The notes under the pieces: generated by a model
What the model saw: only the letters and a program-made list of their open reading frames with translations
Database searches by the model: none
What the model was told of the DNA's origin: nothing
In this document: piece by piece, positions 39,670-52,397 of the stretch
Numbering within the stretch: position 1 is the stretch's first letter
Layout of the letters: the number at the start of each line of letters is the position of its first letter
From: Hygrocybe punicea
Lineage: Eukaryota > Basidiomycota > Agaricomycetes > Agaricales > Hygrophoraceae
NCBI GenBank assembly: GCA_963556145.1
Contig: OY744467.1
Location: forward strand, 4,464,001 to 4,528,000
Direction of reading: 5' to 3'
DNA length: 64,000 nt
Translations under genes and position numbers: made by a program

Positions 39670-41646
39670 ATGTCTGACTCTCAGCCCCAAGACCCCCTCT
39701 CCCTTCCCCAACCCGTCTGTCCACGCACCGCACAATCCTCAAGAAAGACCCTCGCTGGTCTCCTTTCAAACCGTTCATCCGCTCTAGGGTCAACCCCGAT
39801 CCCTCCCACCCTGCAAGCAAAAATGGCTGCGGTAACATTCATCGCTTCTCTTCCAACTCCTGCATCTTACCATTCCACCTCAGATGGCAAACAGAGCATC
39901 GTTCTCTACTTCCCCATCCATAGACGCAGCCCTCGAGAACACCACTCAGTATCCAATCCTCCATGCCTCAAACTCTTTCTCTCTCCCCGGCACTGCTCGC
40001 GGCCGCCGCGGGGGCATGGCCAGTCGGCGCATGAGACCTGGTTTCACATTGAAGGACATTGACCCTACCGTATTTCCGACCCACGGATCCAGCGGCGGCG
40101 CCCTTGGTGCTGGCCTAGGTGCCGGTCGCCCATCCCTTGCCCCCGATCTCCCAAAACCTTCACCCGCCAGCCATGCCGGCTCCCCCTTTTCCAATTTCTC
40201 AAAGATTGTGTGAGTAGCCGCTCATCTCGGAATTACAAATTCCAATTGATCGGCGCATAATCTATTCTCGCGAACCGTGCTTGTTGTTCCTTCATCTCAG
40301 CGATCCCTCCGGCGCGCTAAACTTTAATGGAAAAGCAGTGCTGCATGCCGCTGGTGTGGACTTCTCGAATGGCTCGTCGTTTGCGATAAACATGGGCCAG
40401 TTTCAGCTTTACGAGGAACTTGGAAAGGGAAACTATGGCACAGTAAAGAAGGTTCTTCATCGACCAACTAAAGTCGCAATGGCTATGAAGGTGCTCGTTC
40501 TTCGTTCTCGTTATCATCATGACGAAATTTATTCATATCTTTCTCCGAATCCATCTATTCTCTTCCATGTCCCGCAGGAGATTCGCCTCGAGCTAGACGA
40601 AGCAAAATTGAACGCAATAATCATGGAACTCGATGTTCTCCACCGTGCCGTTGCACATGAGATCGTCGAGTTCTATGGGGCGTTCTTTATCGAAAGCTGC
40701 GTGTACTACTGTATGGAGTACATGGATGCCGGAAGCATAGATAAACTGCAAGGCGCCGGCGTGCCAGAGGAAGTGTTGGCCAAGATTGCGACTAGTATGG
40801 TTAGGGGTCTCAAGTTCTTGAAAGACGATTTGCAAATCATACATAGAGGTAAGCAAGGCCATCATTTCTTGCAGTTGTTTAAAACGGGGACAATAGTCAT
40901 TCCTTCCCTTCTGTTTTAAAACAATTTTTTCATGATCGGCCACTGATATTTCTCGGCTGGGACACGCAGATGTCAAGCCAACAAATGTGCTGGTGAACAA
41001 GAAGGGAGAAATTAAATTATGTGATTTCGGGGTGTCTGGACAGCTAGAAAAATCATTGGCCAAAACCAATATCGGCTGCCAGAGTTATATGGCGGTATGT
41101 TCTACCTGCATTCAACTTCTCTCCCTGCCCTCTCACCATCCTTAGCCGGAGCGCATCAAAGGCGAGTCCCAAAACAACCTCGGCACATACACCGTCTCGT
41201 CCGATGTCTGGTCCCTTGGGTTGACCATGATTGAAATTGGGATTGGACATTATCCCTACCCTCCAGAAACGTACTCCAACGTATTTGCGCAGCTGACGGC
41301 GATCGTGCACGGGGAACCGCCGGAGCTACCGGAGAACAGGTATTCGGAGACTGCTCGCGATTGGGTCAGCCGGTGTTTGGTGCAGGCGCCTGAGAGAAGG
41401 GCGTCATATGCGGAGTTGCTGGCGAGTAGTAGTTCCCTTTGATGATTTCCGAAAGATTGTGTTGCATCCGATGAAGCCTTTTTCTTACGGTGTTTTATTT
41501 TGCAGGAACATCCATTCTTGGTGCAAAATTCGCGGCGGAAGGTTGATATGTCTGCTTGGGTACAGGGTGCGCTGGCACATCTCGCGGACCTACAGCAAGA
41601 AACCTCCTCAACAAATACAGACGAATGCTCCATGCTCTCGACATAG
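39670..41646 (+). CDS. PBS2: MAP kinase kinase Pbs2 of the HOG pathway
   Basis: Dual-specificity kinase that activates Hog1 under osmotic and oxidative stress. Exons 39670-39831, 39884-40209, 40301-40490, 40578-40848, 40970-41094, 41146-41421 and 41506-41646 total 1491 bases (496 residues). The kinase domain has the Gly loop LGKGNYGTV, the lysine in [24 protein letters not shown], and activation-loop sites SLAKT followed by GCQSYMAPERI. The regulatory region before it ([20 protein letters not shown]) is characteristic of Pbs2 rather than other MAPKKs. The last intron must start with GCGAGT to restore ELLEHPFL, so it is a GC-AG intron. Confidence 0.94.
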
Positions 41647-42508
41647 ACCCCCGCGCTATGCGGATACAATGGAATGAAGATCTAAAACATTTTCTGGACT
41701 GTGCTACCACAATAGTCCTGCCACAATAGACTACTTTGTTTATGGAGAGGGTCCCACATCGGCGAGCTTTTTCCGGATCGATATTTATCCACATCACTTC
41801 CCTATTACAAGTTGCTGTCAACATGCTCGTACTCGTCGCTCCTATTCACCCGCACACTATCACCATTTTTCCTTGGCCACACCTAAATTCAGCAAATTTT
41901 TCCGTTTCACTCTCTTCCATCGTGCGCCGGCGTCGACATCGACCTTGCGACGCTTTCTGACAAATCGCGGCACCTCCACGTTTCTCTGGATATAATACAC
42001 CAACACAGTTCGTTCGCCTCCATGTACACTCAATCATTCCCCTATAACCACCCTTCCTGTGCCGAGACTCAACCTGGTGGTCGCTGTTACAGCACGTCCT
42101 TGACCCTCTTGTACCTACGCCATATTATATATCAACATCATCATGACCCTTTCGATGTTTATGTGTATATGCAGTTCGTGGTTCGTTGCTTTCTCATTGC
42201 ATTCCATTTCTCCACTTATATCTGTACATTCCCTATTGACCGAGAAGAATACCCATAATAGCAAGTACCTTGTATCTGGAAAGCTTGTTTCGGTCTCTGC
42301 CCTCTTCCTCTTTCCATCAGCCTCAGGAATTGTGAGCGGACTGAGTTAGCAGCAAAACGTCAAGTGTCAAAAAAATTGGCTAACTGTCCCTAAGCTTCAA
42401 GTTGCCCGCGATCCACCACCTAAGGGCATTCACGCTTGTTTTCATACAGACTTTGTAATACAAAAACCAGCACATTCCAGTCTGGTATTGTTTCGTATTC
42501 CTAACCCA
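41647..42508. other. Intergenic region between PBS2 and the Con-6 gene
   Basis: 862 bases between two convergent 3' ends. It is T/C-rich with no open frame that looks coding. I see no gene or clear repeat. Confidence 0.6.
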
Positions 42509-43094
42509 CTATGTGCCCTGTTCGAGGGAGTCTTTCTCATCCTCCGATAACCGGGCGTCTAGAAACCAATACCGTCACTGTCGCAGCGAAAACAAAGCTG
42601 ACGTACTGGGAAAGGCAGTCTTGTAGCCGGCCAAGACACGCGTCTCGCGCTCCTCGCCGGTGGTAGTCTCAGGTTCCCCTGAATACTCAGCTGCTTCAAG
42701 AATCTCACGCGAGGGTTGTTCGTATTCAGATGTGGATGACTCTTGGGTGGATAGGTCACTACGTAAAGCCGCCTTATGGCAACCTGGTGGCAGAATCGGA
42801 AGGCGAGTCGGCGCGACAAAGGAAAATCACTAACCAGGTTCATCACTTAGGTCTTTAGAGTCGATACGCCGAGGGTCTACACCACTTTTGGAAGACGAGT
42901 CGGATGTGAGTGCCTGCCCAATCCCCATTTCTTGCAGACGCTTTGCAGCGATATTTTTGGCGCCTTCGGAAACGTTGGGATTATGGAGGGCGGCTTTGAG
43001 ACCAGCAGCGACGCGCTCGGGGTTCTTTTGATCTGGAGGTGCTGTTGAGTCAGGTCAGGGAGCAGAATAGGGAAAAAGAGTGCGTACGAGCCAT
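42509..43094 (-). CDS. Con-6 domain protein
   Basis: Exons 43094-43088 (7 bases), 43041-42835, 42783-42607 and 42558-42509 total 441 bases (146 residues). It contains Con-6-type repeats: NPERVAAGLKAALHNPNVSE at the start, a degenerate middle copy (CHKAALRSDLSTQE), and VLAGYKTAFPNARLSEDEK at the end. Con-6 proteins were first named from conidiation-specific expression in Neurospora; mushrooms carry similar small hydrophilic proteins of unknown biochemical role, often stress or spore related. The last exon is supported because it restores the repeat and ends in TAG. Confidence 0.82.
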
Positions 43095-43524
43095 GCTAGT
43101 TGAATGAGAAGTTGGAAGGGTGAAAAGGACTTGGAGATGAACTATGAGCCTGACGTTGCATCATAATGACCACCAGTGAGACATTTTGGAGCGGAGTGTA
43201 GCGGTCCACGACTGGTGACTCCTCGGTATGCTGCAAATGCCGTAGAGCGTTTACTTGTAGATCTACCGTGATCACATCTGAGCTTGCTGTTCAAATGTGC
43301 TCAACTTGAAGGATCGGCGTGACAGAAACGAGTCACGTCCACTTAGTCGGAGTCGGAGTCTTATCATCGACCGGTATTATATTGATCATGTCGACGCTGG
43401 TGCAAACATTATCATTCCACCAACCTCACCGTCACGGTATTGGAGTAAAGGACGGTCGTCATCAACACAGTTTATCTTTGTCGTTAGTATCCCCAACCGT
43501 CGACAGCGTCACCGCAGAACAAAA
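43095..43524. other. Divergent promoter region between Con-6 and phosphatase genes
   Basis: 430 bases between divergent starts. A frame from 43297 runs into the phosphatase start region but has no conserved look, and I take it as 5' leader. It is probably shared promoter DNA. Confidence 0.55.
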
Positions 43525-45584
43525 ATGTGCAACCCAGGTCAGTACAACTTGTTTCCGTACTATTTATTAACAATTCTCTAATCCGTAACTTACTTGTCCT
43601 CCAGCTTATGCACCTTGCATCACAGCACCATGGGAGTGAGTACAATCGCTTGAAATTCGGTCCACAAGGTAAGTGTCTTTATCCCAGAGAACAGAACAGA
43701 CTGCTTATCAGGTTGAATACAGGTTGTCCTATATTGTACATCCCAATGTCCTTTAACATGCCGGACTACGTCAAGGAACTGCAAGCCCGTCAGATACAGT
43801 GTACAGAACAAAAGGCTTGGTGGCCTTGTGAACGACACGAAAGCATGAATGATAGCTGCGAATCGTTTCCACCAATCAGACAGCCGGTGTTCCTAGGACC
43901 TTGCGGTAGTTCGGAGACAGACACCCTTCATCTGCAGCAAGAAATATCCGATGCCATCGCTGCTCCTCTCGACAGCACTCCACGATTACCCACGCCAACA
44001 TACGTTCAACTCAAAACCTCCGATTCTCATCCTCTAAAGTAAGCCGAACGACGCTACTCACAACAGTCTCTAATACTCTGCTCTAGTATCTCCATGATCA
44101 TCCCCATGGAATTGCTACCAATTGTTTCCTCACACCTTATTCCATTACCGAAATCTTCCCCCGTCTTGTTCGATCTTCCCCAAACATACTCGCTAGATCG
44201 TGTGACGTCCCATGATCCACCATCCCCGCCTACTCCCCATCGCAAATTTCCATCGGACTGGCATCACGTGGCTATTGCAAAAAGCTTGCGACCGCCGTTG
44301 GCTCACTTGCATGCTCGGTCCTCTGTCAGCCAGGCCATCCAGGCTGCCATCAATAGCGGACTTGCTGCAGTGGCCAGAGACTTTTCGACACCGATGCTAA
44401 CAGCTTCCTCTGACGATATCTCCTCGAATCGCAACAATCAAATCTTGACAAACCCAGAGCGAGTGAAAATATGTGACGGGGCAAACTTAACACCTTCTGC
44501 TACGCTGACTTTTTCCGTCCCTTCACATCATCATCGTCTGTTTCCTACGCAAGACCCCCCCGATACCATTATACTCTCATCTGCATCGAACCAACATATG
44601 TACGTTGCTAATCTACTTGCTCTACGACTCATCATCTGGTTTCTAGATCTGTATTTGGCTCACCGTCACCTTCACAACCCGAAACTTCATTAGTCTCACC
44701 TGTGTACCATAATATCTCCTTGAAAATTCATAAGGATAGTTCTGCGCTACCCTCCTATTCTCCGATTTCTCCCAAACCGTCCATTTCGCTTGGGAACATA
44801 TTTCTGTCTTCATGTCCTGGTAAAAAAGGTTAGTTTTCCAGCAGCTGCATATACCCACAAACTTCTCTTTTCTTCCATAGTACGCCTAAGCGGCCCAGTT
44901 CAAGGGCGGTGTGGAGTATTCAGGGATTTGGATACAGATCTGAGAAGAATCAGAGATCTTGGTGTCGTATGCATTATCTGGTAAGTGGACTTGTAGTCGC
45001 CTCCCGGAGATCCCACTGAGTCATTGAAAGCTGCCTCGATGATAATGAACTGGAGTTCTTGGGTGTCCCCTGGTCAGAGTATTCACGTGCATCACGAGAA
45101 ATTGGCATGGATATCCTTCGGTATATACCTCTATTACATCAGTTACCCGCTTGACCCAACATATCCGTACGATTCTAACAGGATACCTACTCCCGAAGGG
45201 CTTACTCCCCCATCTCTGTCATCCTTCGACTCGCACTTGTCGCATATAATTAACCGATACACCTTGCAGGGTGCTCCGATATTGGTGCACTGTCGGGGCG
45301 GGGTAGGAAGGGCGGGATTGGTTGCGTGCTGTTGGATGTTGAAGCTCGGGCTGTGCAGTTGGATCGAAACGGACTTGCGGCATGGGTCCGGGAATGAGGC
45401 GGGGAGCCGGTCAGGTTCGGAAACCGAAGTGTGTGCGGGAAAAACGGTACGCAGAGACACCATGCAACTTGTAGAGAGGGCGATAGGGGTGGTGCGGAGG
45501 AGGCGAAGCGTGAAGGCGGTGGAAACGTACGAGCAGGTCAAGTTTTTGGTCGACTTTGTGGAGTATTTAAGGGAGGGTTTATGA
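43525..45584 (+). CDS. KAP-like protein tyrosine phosphatase with long N-terminal region
   Basis: The C-terminal catalytic domain includes GPVQGRCGVFRDLDTDLRRI, CCLDDNELEFLGV, the region LTPPSLSSFDSHLSHII and the phosphatase loop VHCRGGVGRAGLVACCWML, with Cys and Arg of the HC-x5-R signature. This type (fungal KAP/CDKN3-like) acts on phosphoproteins such as cyclin-dependent kinases. Ahead of it are about 300 residues rich in Ser/Pro/His. They begin MCNPAYAPCITAPWE and include NMPDYVKELQARQIQC, which I do not recognise. Introns are visible at about 43538-43605, 43641-43729, 44040-44086, 44829-44880, 44982-45030 and 45121-45180. The N-terminal exon model is less sure than the catalytic part. 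Confidence 0.82.
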
Positions 45585-45742
45585 TTGGTGAAGCGTATTC
45601 TACTTCATTGATTGACACTTCGGTTTTTTTATACCTCACTTGGTAATTCACACTCATGTATGGTAGGTCTCCCATATATCAATACTCAACACTGCCAGAC
45701 ACAACTATCTTCTAATCCACACTTGAAAGTTGGCGCCGTGTG

Positions 45743-48700
45743 ATGTCCTTTGTCAAGAGCAAGCTCAAGGCTGCGCGGGATGCTCTAGGGAAGAAGAACT
45801 ACCAAGCAGCCCATGACGCCGCCATCCAGGTCTTGGACAATGAGCCCGAAAACTATAACGCGTAAGTGAGCGAAATTTATCTTTCTTTTCCAAGGGCAAC
45901 TTGATACACCTAATATCTACCGACAGGGCCGTCTTTCTTGGCTTCGCCTTGCTCGAGTTGGGTAACATCGAAAAGAGCGAGCAAGTAATCGATAGATCTG
46001 ACTACCAATGTTGGGATGCTGACGGCGTTTATCAATCACACAGGCTTACCGCAAAGCAATAGAATCTTCCCCGGAGCAGGCCCTGGCTTGGCAGGTTTGC
46101 ATCATTTTCTACCAGGCTTGACTAGCAACTGAGGGATGGCGTGCTCAGGGCATCTTAAAACTCTATGAACGTACGGAAGACAGGGAGAAGTATCTTGATG
46201 TCTTGCAACGTTTGATGGGTCTCTATTCTCGGAGGTAGTACGTTCCTCTACGTTTCAGTATCGTATGCTCATCGAGAACCATGGAAAGCAATGACGCTAT
46301 CAAGTGCGCGGAGTTATTACAGAAATACATCGAAATTCACCGTGAATCAGGATCTCGTCTGCAGGTATGATTGGCTTGATCTGTCCTTCCGAAGCTAATA
46401 TCAACCACGGTGGCTTCAGATCATCGAGGCACTGTCTTTCTTGCTTCCAGACTCTCCATTGTATCCTGCTCTATCCAGTCTACCACCACCTGATCTCACC
46501 AATCCAACATCTACCACCGTACAGTCTATTCAAGTCGCCATTCACAATTTGCTTCCGACCCTCGAAGATATCGTGGCGTTGGTGGAGAAAGACGAAACCG
46601 AAGCCATTACAAAGGAAATAGATAATCGGAGATTGCGCCTAGATGAAGCACGTAGTGCCGAGCAGTTGAGGAAAGCCGTCGAACTTGAAATATTGGGTGC
46701 CTCTAGGGTAATACTCGTTCTGTCTCTTGCTGTTTCTTGTATTGATCGTGTTAACGGCGTGAATCAGCTTCCACACCTTTATCAGGAGATTTTGATCAGT
46801 CCGAACGCTCCTGATGCCCTTCGCCGCTCGACAGAATCGAAGTTGCTTCGACATAAACAACGGCACCTGTACGCGATTCCAAATTCTACAGGTTCTGCCT
46901 CTATAAAGGCCAGAATTGCGAGTGAGCTCGAGAGTTTGGTTAATGGTGCAGTGATATTAGGCATACCAGATGAGTTAGCTTGGAGGTTGTTCATCGAGGG
47001 AAAAGACTGCGACACAATCGGTTTGTCGAGCGTGGCCTCTACTCTCGTGTCTTATTAATGATCTACATCTCGTTAGAAGGGTATGATATCAGCTCTTTGC
47101 AACAATTTCAACGATTGTTCCCAAATCTGCCATTGACGGCCTTGATAAATTGGTATTTCGCGCTTACGGGTATTCTCGAAACAAAGGGAGAGCGGCAAAG
47201 CGAGGAATCTGAGTTAGACAAAAGTGAGGCACAGGCCAATGACGACCCCGTGGACATGATTTTGGTGGGCAATCATTGAAAACTCGTTGCAACAAATAGT
47301 TGACACTCGTCCAGGACGCGTTCTCCTCGTTGCAAGATTCCATTTTCGCAAACAGAGTGTTGGGTTATGTTCACTTACTCGAAGTTGATTACCCGAGTGC
47401 CATTAAGACAGCCGAGAGTGGTCTGGAGCTCGTGAATCGAGCAGAAGCAAATCGGGGCAAGAAATTACCACAGTAAGTCTTATTTATTGGACAATCAAGG
47501 AGGTTGATATGATGAGTGCTTTCATCAGAGTCCGAAAGGCATTTAATGTAGTTCTTTCTACCTCACTAGTCCACCTGTTTCCTCCAAAACATCATGCCCG
47601 CGCGCTTCGAATCACCGACGATGTTCTCAATCAAGACTCTGATAATATCAACTGTCTGATGGCTCGCGGATACATTCTGGAAGCAGCCTGCAAATGGACT
47701 GAAGCGGGCGATATTTTTTCTCGTGTCGTCAAATTGATTCCTGAGGATTTGGAGGAGGGATTACGTGCCAGAGAGGAGCAAGCATGGTGCCAAATCCAGT
47801 CGCACGAATACGAAGTCGGAACGGGTGGTTTACAAAATGTGCTTGAACGTCTAGATGACCTTGAGGGAAGAAACTGGGATCAAGCGAGATGCTTATGGCG
47901 GCTCGGTAAGCTTCACTGGGATATGGGAGGTAAGAAACTATGTCACTTCAAGTGCGAAAAATTACGATGTCAGCAGATAAGCGCGAAGAGGCGTATCGTT
48001 TTTTTATCTTATCACTCAAGCGCAGCCCAACCTATGCTCCGGCATTTACTTCGCTCGGTATCTACTACCTCGAATTTGAAAATCCGCCTGATCCCACTCG
48101 CGCCTCGAAATGCTTTCAAAAAGCTTTTGAGCTAGATGCTCGAGAACAAGAGGCTGCTCGGAGATTGGCTGAAAGTTTTGCAGAAGAAAGAGAATGGGAT
48201 TTAGTCGAAGTCGTTGCGCGGCGAACCATAGACGGCGAAGGGGGTTCAGACGCCGGAGTGAAAACAGATGAAAATGCCACTACCGGGAGATATCTTCCGA
48301 CCAACGCATGGGCCTGGAAGGCTGTTGGAATTGTGGAACTTGTCAGTCTTCCCCCCCTCCTCCCTTGTTGCCATTGTCAGCAATGAATACATCGTCAGGT
48401 GCATAAAAATTACCATAAAGCGATTCAGCCGCTCCAAATAGCGCTAAGAGCTGACACGACAGACCAGCTTTCGTGGCTCCGCTTGGGGGAGGCGTACAGC
48501 AAGGCTGGCCGACATGCCGCTGCAATGAAAGCCCTTGGACGTGCTCGGGAGCTAATGCCCGATGACTGGATGTGTTCTTTTTTCATTGGGGAAGTGCAAC
48601 AACAACTTGGTCAATACCAGGAGGCAATAGACTCATTTCAATCAATTCTTGTTTCCCGCCCGTCCGAAGTTGGCGTTTTGATGTCTCTCGGGCAAGCCCA

Positions 48701-50879
48701 TCTGGATCTTGGCCGTGCTGAAATGTCTTCCGGTTTCACAACCAGAGCGGAGCGGTCTTTCGTAGCATGCATTATCGTGGCACTCCAAGCAATCAACGTC
48801 AGTCGGGGTTTCCGTGTTGTAGCATGGAAGATAGTCGCCGATGCTGTTTTCCACCTCTCAAATTGTCCTTCCTTTACTGACGAAGAAAATGTTCGTGCGG
48901 GATTGTTAACAGTGTCGTCTTGGGTCGCCGTGGAACCCGGTGGCCGCCTCTTAGGCATCATATCGTCACCTGATTTGCAAGATAAGTCATCTCTCACCGC
49001 ACTCAAAGTACTCGAAGTTGCCATCACGGCCTATGATTATCGCGTCTCGTTGAGTTCTTCCGAAAGTCTCTCGACTGGAAGCGCTTGGTTTGATCTAGGG
49101 ATCTCCCTCCACTCCTGGTCGAAGAAGATTCCGTCAACCGAACGGAGACGAAAGGCGGATCAACAAGCTGTTTCCTGTCTGAAGGAAGCTTTGCTGGAGG
49201 ACCCTGGAAATGATCTTTACTGGAATGCATTGGGCAACATCAACTTCTGTAGGCAACCTAAAATCGCACAACACGCCTACATCAAGGCGTTAGAAATCGA
49301 TTCAAAGGTCCGTACAAGTTGTGATTAATGAGAGCATCAAGCATTAACTTGTCGGTACTGCAAAGAACGTTGCTGCATGGACAAACCTCGGCCTCCTTTA
49401 TTTACACCACGGGGACCTGGAACTCGCCAATGAAGCATTTTATAAAGCGCAAACTCTTGACCCCGATTACACCGTTGCCTGGGTCGGTCAAGGTCTTGTT
49501 GCTGCTGCTCACGGTCATGATACGGAGGCAACTGCGATGTTCGAGCACGCCGTGGGTCTTCCCACTGATGTGGTAAGCTTTCTCCAATTATAGCAGGCCA
49601 ACGACTGATTGTTTCATTCAGCCAGAGGCCGATTTTGAATTGGCGTCACGAATCTTCTCCAGACTCAACATTACCGGATATAATGGTCCTAGCCCGGTTG
49701 ACACTCTATTTCCTGCATTCTTTGTCCTGGATCGCTATTGCAAGAGGCGCCCGGACGATGCACCCGCTCTTCAACTTTATGGCCTTGTTTGTGAACGTAT
49801 TGGGCAACTGGAGTTGGGGGCAGAGCAGATCCAACGGGCCATCTCAATCTTGGAAGCTGTTTATGAAGAGACGGAAGATCCATTGGTAGAACGACAGTTC
49901 ACGATTGCCACGTCAAACCTCGCTCGGTTGCGACTTTCCTGTGGGGACTATGAAGGTGCTCTTGAGTCTTTTGAGAGCGTTCTCGGCCTGTTACCTCAGA
50001 GTGGTGATGACGATGACGATGACGATGATTCTACTACAACGGAGATTCTTCGTGTTCAGGCGCAGTTTGGGTCTGGTTTGGCTAACTTCAAGTTGGGGGA
50101 TCTGGATGCGGCGCTGGCGATGTTTGAAGCTGCTCTTGACACTGTCAATGATAACCTTCCTATCAAAGGTCAAATCACGGTGCTTCTCGCTCAAACCCTA
50201 TGGGCCATAGGGACGGAAGAATATCGGGAAACTGCGAAAGGACAGCTATTAGAAAGGTTTATATGTTTTGTCCTTGTTTTCGACTTGCCTCCGAGTCTGA
50301 CGTAGATCCTCAGCATTACTGCTTATCCCGAGAATTTGGGGGCAATCAACGCGCTGGCGGGTATGGGAATAGCGACGGAAGATGATAGCCTGATTGATGC
50401 TGCTTTATCGGAAATCCTTTCATTGCCTCTTGAGCGACGTCATCAACTGGACCCAGACAGAGATGTAAACTATCTTCTCATCCAACACCATCTGAGCCAG
50501 GTCAGTCCACGTCACTATCCTCAAAAAGTTGTCACATATATATAACGTTTTATCTCAGGGGGACACCACGCAAGCACTTTCTGTGGCTCAGAGGGCTGTC
50601 CATGCGGAACCCGCACGACCAGAAATCCGACGAGACGTGGCTTCTTTGCTAATTCAAAAGGGCGAATTCAGTCCTGCCCTCGCTGTGTTGGCTGGTGCAG
50701 CCTCGGAAGACGATATGGACGCAGCCCGCGAGTCAGCGGGTCTCCGCGCAGTCGCTGAATGTCTAGCTGGAGCCTCTGCGGAAGTAACACTTCGGCAAGC
50801 TCAACGAGCAATCATGCTTTCCCCTTCACATGCTCGTAACTGGCAGATCCTGGCTTTTGTACGAGCTCGAGGCTCTTGA
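45743..50879 (+). CDS. SKI3: Ski complex TPR subunit Ski3 (superkiller 3)
   Basis: TPR scaffold of the cytoplasmic Ski complex (Ski2-Ski3-Ski8), which feeds mRNA to the exosome for 3'-5' decay. The protein starts MSFVKSKLKAARDALGKKNY and AAHDAAIQVLDNEPENYNA, a Ski3-typical first TPR. It continues through many TPR-like helical pairs, for example AVFLGFALLELGNIEKSEQA, SWLRLGEAYSKAGRHAAAMK, DLYWNALGNINFCRQ and AWTNLGLLYLHHGDLELANE. Total length is about 1,400 residues over more than a dozen exons, normal for the family. An eight-aspartate run near 50010 comes from a GAT/GAC repeat. It is convergent with the LETM1-domain gene, 127 bases apart. Confidence 0.9.
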
Positions 50880-51006
50880 GTACTAGAACAAAAAAAAATT
50901 CTTGCTCCAGTTGGATTAGGTTGCACAGGTGGATTATGAAGAAGAAAAAGTTGGATGTACTTGTAGGTCACTCTATGATAGAATATATAACAAACCATAC
51001 ACCGGA

Positions 51007-52397
51007 TTATTGCCCGGCAGCATTCTTGGCTACCGCGAAAAGACGACGAGACACGGGATCACCGTGGCCCGTTTCGTGCACCGTCGTTAGCCACCACTTC
51101 AGTCGCTTTACTTTATCTTTGTCCGTAAGACCTGAGGTGACGCTACCCAAAAGGGGGGTGATAAGAGATCTTGCAGAACAAACGCTCAAGGATGGGGGAA
51201 AAACATACATTCCTCGCTCGTGCAAGGCTTCCGTGAGTTCCGAAGGAGATAGCTTGGCACCCATATCTTCGTTTGCCAACAACTCGTCGTCCTTGGAGAT
51301 ATATTCCAAGTGACGCTGAATGCGCCATACCCGCATAAAATTGAAGCCAAAGGTTGAAAGCCTCAGAAGCCTACACGAGAATATGAATTGAATTTCCGAA
51401 GATAGAAGAGAGGGATGGCAGGACGCACTGGCACATAGCTTGGTTCAAGGATGGATTGCGGCGAAGAATTTTCAAAGGTACATAGCCCGACTCTGCGCTC
51501 GAAATATGACGGAATAGTGGCCGGTTGTTATTCACAGACATGAATTGCCTTGATCTCTTTCTGTCTTCTATGCGGTCGCGCTGCGAGGGGAGGATGCAGG
51601 TCGACGGGAGCATAAATGGAGCGTAGATTGCAATGAACGGGATTAGCTCCTCCAGTATCACGACCATACCTATAAATGGGATCAATCTGAAGACGGGTTT
51701 TGAGTTAGTTGGAACAAAAGGTCTTGTAGTCCTAGGCGTACTTGGTGGCGTCGTCTTTGTATGTCCGCATGAATCTGCTCTCCCATCTTGAAATTGGGGA
51801 CCCTCCTTCTCTGACCCTCTTTTCGATTTCTTGAACCATGGTTTTATTGGTATAGATCATTGTTACGCCTGTCCAGTAGAATTTCTATGGCAATAGGTTA
51901 GGGGTGCGAGGGTCGACAATGATGAGACGTACGATGAGTTCTTTTGCCTGGTGAAAGAGTCTTTGAAACCGATTGGCACCAGCTGGAGGAGGGGTCAGAA
52001 TTCCATGCTTGATGGCGTGGTCAACGTCACGTTTTGTGACGTCGGGCATGATGGCCATTGCTGACGGTAACGGTACGGATGACAACACCGATGCTGGACT
52101 AGGCGTGGCATCAGACGGCAGAGGCGGCTTGACAGATAAAATGGATCCAACAGAGTGACGAGTGGTTGCGGCATCTGCCGTTGTTTTGACAGGACTTGGC
52201 CTGAGCTCGACTCTGACTTTGCGGTTTACGGGTTGTTTTGGCGGCACCGGATGCACTATAGTTGTTTTTGCCTTTTCCGGGGACGGCGGAACCGATGAGA
52301 GGGTACGGATATTATGAGGGGGACGATAGTAGAGGAACAAGGTGGGAGATGCAATTGTTTTGGGACCACGGAGAGGATTGAGAGTGCGGAATCCCAT
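51007..52397 (-). CDS. LETM1-domain mitochondrial protein
   Basis: The N-terminus (MGFRTLNPLRGPKTIASPT) is a basic, likely mitochondrial presequence, followed by a Pro/Ser-rich linker. The exon ending at 51933 (LFHQAKELI) joins KFYWTGVTMIYTNKTMV. A membrane stretch, IPFIGMVVILEELIPFIAIY, comes next. The LETM1 ribosome-binding region follows (LSTFGFNFMRVWRIQRHLEY, LSPSELTEALHERGMYV). Members of this family (Mdm38/LETM1) sit in the inner membrane and affect K+/H+ exchange and protein insertion. This one is shorter than classical Mdm38 and may be a diverged paralogue. Confidence 0.85.

Noticed and set aside
49999..50028. GAT/GAC repeat as a microsatellite
   Set aside because: It lies inside an exon of SKI3 and encodes an aspartate run, so it is described there.
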